From: Emmonsiellopsis sp. PD_33 | Lineage: Eukaryota; Ascomycota; Eurotiomycetes; Onygenales; Ajellomycetaceae | Length of the DNA: 13,445 bases | Direction of reading: 5' to 3' | Assembly: GCA_032988165.1 (NCBI GenBank) | Contig: JANTQF010000562.1 | Coordinates: 1-13,445, forward strand | Part shown: piece by piece, positions 10,735 through 13,445 of the stretch | How positions within the stretch are numbered: position 1 is the first letter of the stretch | How the letters are laid out: each line of letters opens with the position of its first letter | Translations under genes and position numbers: made by a program | Notes under the pieces: generated by a model | Database searches by the model: none | Seen by the model: the letters and a program-made list of their open reading frames with translations, nothing else | What the model was told of the DNA's origin: nothing

Positions 10735-11916
10735 TCTCTCCACCGGTATCATCGGTAGGCGGTGTCTGTGCTGCAACAAGACAGTTTACTCGAAGATATT
10801 TTCTGGATCTCCTCCTGGACAAGTTTTCGTCTGAAATGCCGTTGCCTCACCAACCACGCTGGCCGCATTCTTTCCATGGCCAAGATCCCGCCAACCACAA
10901 TTTAAACCCTGAGCTCGATATTTCCCAGTAAGTTAGATGTTTCCTACTCTTGATCGGACTCGAGTTGCAGCTAAAGAACTGAACAAGATGCCATGTTGCC
11001 GTGCTCCGCCCCGCGTCGTCGATATCAGGCTTGAACCCGCGTCTGGCGTGCAACACGCGCTGTGCTGTGCTGGGCTCCTTAATTAGCCGGATTGTCCCCG
11101 CGAATATTGGCAGTTTGGTGCCTGTGGGCCGCTCCAATGACGCCAGAACCCTCCTGAATTCCGTCTGGAATCTAGCCTATCTCGGAGGCGTGGTTCAAGA
11201 CAGCAAAGGCCACCCGCAACAAACAGGGGACAGACAACCTTCAGACCATTGGCCGCAATTGAATTATTGTTGACTGCTAATTACACTCGAGTGCTCACCG
11301 CATTTTTGAGTTTGCTCGGGGTCGCAGAGGGAACCAATTCCGCGATTGTGGGGGTTCAACGGTCGGCTGGTCTGCCCTTGCATCCAGGATTGCTTCAACA
11401 ATTTGGGAGTTTTTATATGGACTGGACAAGCACAAAGGTTCGACCATAAAATTAACAAGTTGGCTGGCACTGCTGGAGGAAAACATCCACGCAACCATAT
11501 AAATCCATTGTCTCGGTTTTCCCAACGTCAATTCTTTGCGGGCCCGCCACCGACAATCGGCCCATCCACTGTCCCTCCATAGCCAACCGATGCCCGTCTT
11601 TTGGCTGATGGTGTCACCAATCTTCCGAAGAGTGGAGGCTCCCGTACTAAAACCGATTTGGCCTTCGATAGAACGGCCGAGGAGAAGGAAATTTTTATGG
11701 GTGGGCTGAAGGATGAATGAGTCCAATCCATAACGCCTTACAGCCGGCGATATGACCAAGGCACTAGCCGACGAGTCGTAATTCGAATTTCCTTTGGATT
11801 TGCGCTTCCTACCTCTTTCTTCATACTCGCCCTTGCTCGTTGATTATTCTATTTGTTGGCTATTATTCAATTGTTCCTTTAATATTCGGCCATATTCTTC
11901 TCTCCGACAAATTACC
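10735..11916. promoter_or_regulatory. Divergent promoter region between the coiled-coil gene and D-lactate dehydrogenase
   Basis: About 1.2 kb separates two genes read outward. I count six CCAAT pentamers on either strand: 11106-11110 and 11248-11252 reversed, and 11134-11138, 11334-11338, 11617-11621 and 11723-11727 forward. About two to three would be expected by chance. They are candidate sites for the fungal CCAAT-binding (HAP) complex, which commonly acts on respiratory genes. Positions 11800-11910 form a pyrimidine-rich leader typical of fungal 5' untranslated regions. A 154-codon minus-strand frame (11295-11759) and a 96-codon one (10847-11137) resemble nothing I know, and I treat them as chance. 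Confidence 0.5.
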
Positions 11917-13383
11917 ATGAGACCCTTCGGCCGAGTGTCCGCACGGCTTAGCCGGCGCGGGGTGGGCAATCACAGCCGCCAGCAATGCCTATCCCAAACC
12001 CGTGTACAGAACGTCACCCAGCGATGGAGTAGCACCAATGCGTCCGGTGCACAATCCCAAAAAACAGCAGGAAAGACTTCTTCCTTCAAAGCTGGTCAAG
12101 CCCTCATTTTAGCTACCATTGCCGGCGGATTGGGGTATACGCTGGGAGCCGGCAATTCGGTATCCGGCATTTCAGCTCTTTTTGGCTCGCGAGATGATAC
12201 CCCGAAATATGGGTGTGCGAAGGACCTAGAAAAAGCAAGCTGCACCCCTTTGCCTTGAAAAGCAATAAACCCTCCACAAACCCGCATGTGTACTAGTAGA
12301 CATGTTTACGCATACAAGTAGTCGCATAACTAACTGTGGTGGTTGGTGTAGGCTATTGCTGAACTGCGCGCATTGCTGGGCGACGACGCCATCAGCACCG
12401 ACGACGAGGACCTACATCTCCATGGCTTCTCAGAATGGTCGTCGATCAATTCCGACCAGCTGCCAGTCGCCGTTGCCTATCCTAAGAATACGGAAGAAGT
12501 GTCCCAGATCGCGAAGATCTGCAACAAATATCGAATGCCCATGATTCCCTTCTCCGGTGGCTCGAGTTTGGAAGGAAACTTCTCCGCCCCGTACGGGGGA
12601 ATGAGTATCGACTTTGCACATATGGATAAGATTATTCAGCTGCATGAAGATGACATGGACGTCGTCGTCCAACCTTCTGTGCAATGGATGCAATTGAACG
12701 AGGATATCAAGCACACTGGCTTATTCTTCCCCATTGATCCTGGTCCATCAGCTAAGATCGGTGGAATGGTTGGCACAAACTGCAGCGGCACGAATGCGGT
12801 TCGGTACGGTACTATGAAAGACTGGGTCCTCAATCTAACCGTGGTCCTGGCCGATGGGCGGGTTATCAAGACTCGCAGACGGCCCCGCAAAAGCGCGGCA
12901 GGATACAATTTGACAGGAATGTTCGTGGGATCTGAAGGAACTCTCGGTATCGTTACCGAGATCACACTGAAACTGGCTGTTGTACCCGAAGAAACGAGAG
13001 TCGGAGTGGCGACATTCCCAACGATTCGCGATGCCGCTTCCGCTGCCATGAGGGTCATCCGCTCAGGTGTCCCGGTCCAATGCATGGAGATCCTCGACGA
13101 GGTACAAATGAGCGTGATTAACCGTGCCGGAGGCACAAACCGGACGTGGAAGGAAGTTCCCACGCTCTTCTTCAAGTTCTCCGGGACCCCTGCTGGCGTA
13201 GCCGACAACATCAAGGCTACACAGTCAATCACCAAGAACAATAATAGCAGCTCATTCGTGTTTGCAAAGGATGACAAGGAGGCTCACGACCTTTGGTCTG
13301 CTCGTAAGCAATCGCTGGCAAAGGCCTTTCTACACCCCTCTCTTTGTCGGCAAGGAAAGAGTCTACTTTTACCCCCGCGGTAA
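11917..13383 (+). pseudogene. DLD1: D-lactate dehydrogenase (cytochrome), mitochondrial, truncated
   Basis: FAD enzyme that oxidises D-lactate to pyruvate and passes electrons to cytochrome c. The ATG at 11917 has context ACCATG and opens an Arg-rich, acid-poor presequence (about residues 1-40). A hydrophobic segment follows at about 72-95 (ALILATIAGGLGYTLGAG), as expected for inner-membrane-anchored enzymes. Exon 1 ends at 12234 and exon 2 starts at 12352. The FAD-binding domain shows SGGSSLEGN at about 174-182, a DPGPSAKIGGMVGTNCSG segment from about 235, and GSEGTLGIVTE near 299-309. Family similarity continues to LWSARKQSL, ending at residue 428 (13317). It then stops, and the frame reaches TAA at 13381-13383, a total of 449 residues. 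Homologues are usually about 550-600 residues, so the C-terminal part of the catalytic domain is missing. The gene was therefore cut by rearrangement or assembly error, unless an unusual downstream intron restores it. Confidence 0.85.
12235..12351 (+). other. GC-AG intron in the D-lactate dehydrogenase gene
   Basis: The intron starts with GCAAGC after codon GAA AAA and ends in GTGTAG before GCT ATT GCT. It is 117 nt and phase 0, with a CTAAC branch-like site at 12330-12334, about 17 nt before the acceptor. The join gives DLEK then AIAELRALL, which reads smoothly in the enzyme. I found no GT donor nearby that keeps frame with this acceptor. Without splicing the frame ends at a TGA at 12256-12258. 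Confidence 0.85.
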
Positions 13384-13445
13384 ACCAGAGATCCTGATGG
13401 CATACGAGTTACGCACGGGGAAATTGGTCTACGAATCCGACGTAG
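13318..13445 (+). other. Unrelated coding-like fragment running off the window edge
   Basis: Downstream of the last recognisable dehydrogenase codon, a different frame (codon phase from 13325, open to the window end) reads as a well-formed protein. It includes FVGKERVYFYPRGKP and then YELRTGKLVYES. The same DNA in the dehydrogenase frame gives low-quality sequence and a stop. The pattern loosely recalls beta-propeller-like segments found in fungal F-box proteins, but that is a weak impression. It should be the interior of another gene, joined to the dehydrogenase without its own start in view. Confidence 0.5.

Noticed and set aside
10847..11137. 96-codon minus-strand frame upstream of the coiled-coil gene
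   Set aside because: No recognisable features and no splice link to the coiled-coil gene. An in-frame TAA lies just upstream of the coiled-coil start region.
11295..11759. 154-codon minus-strand frame in the divergent promoter region
   Set aside because: No domain, motif or splice context that I recognise. It lies across the likely promoter and leader of the dehydrogenase gene. A BLASTP hit in several species would change this.
12636..13277. 213-codon minus-strand frame opposite the dehydrogenase
   Set aside because: It mirrors codon structure of a well-supported gene on the other strand and has no features of its own.
1..13445. tRNA, rRNA, CRISPR array or transposon ends
   Set aside because: No cloverleaf with a B-box, no regularly spaced repeats, and no transposase or long terminal inverted repeats seen on reading both strands.

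Overview
The window looks like a piece of nuclear genome from a filamentous ascomycete, probably a eurotiomycete of the Aspergillus/Penicillium kind. The fungal call rests on many short spliceosomal introns (52 to 136 nt, often with CTAAC-like branch sites), pyrimidine-rich leaders, a cellular-type RNA-dependent RNA polymerase of the QDE-1/SAD-1 family and a mitochondrial D-lactate dehydrogenase. The order-level guess is inference from general resemblance only.

Layout. Positions 1-963 are non-coding as far as I can see. Positions 964-5345 (minus strand) hold a four-exon gene for an RNA-dependent RNA polymerase of about 1407 residues, with an N-terminal RRM-like region, the catalytic DLDGD motif and a long acidic tail. 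Directly upstream on the same strand, 5540-6158 holds a two-exon open frame for a basic, His/Gln-rich protein of 160 residues. It can also be spliced in frame onto the polymerase, so it is either a small separate gene or the polymerase N-terminus. Positions 6159-7005 are intergenic. Positions 7006-10734 (minus strand) hold a nine-exon gene, whose splicing I reconstructed, for an unrecognised 1057-residue protein with a helical N-terminal half, a long coiled coil and a basic C-terminus. Positions 10735-11916 are a divergent promoter region. From 11917 (plus strand) runs a D-lactate dehydrogenase gene whose first intron uses a GC donor. Its recognisable sequence stops near 13317 and an unrelated coding-like frame follows to the window end.

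How they work together. The polymerase is an RNA-silencing enzyme that makes double-stranded RNA as substrate for Dicer. The coiled-coil protein lies head-to-tail behind it and carries a likely nuclear localisation signal, but nothing in the sequence proves a shared pathway. D-lactate dehydrogenase is a respiratory-chain entry enzyme and appears to be an unrelated neighbour. The points most worth a second look are the broken dehydrogenase, the stop codon buried in a perfect splice donor between the His/Gln-rich frame and the polymerase, and a His/Cys cluster in the coiled-coil protein. I see no RNA gene, CRISPR array or intact mobile element.
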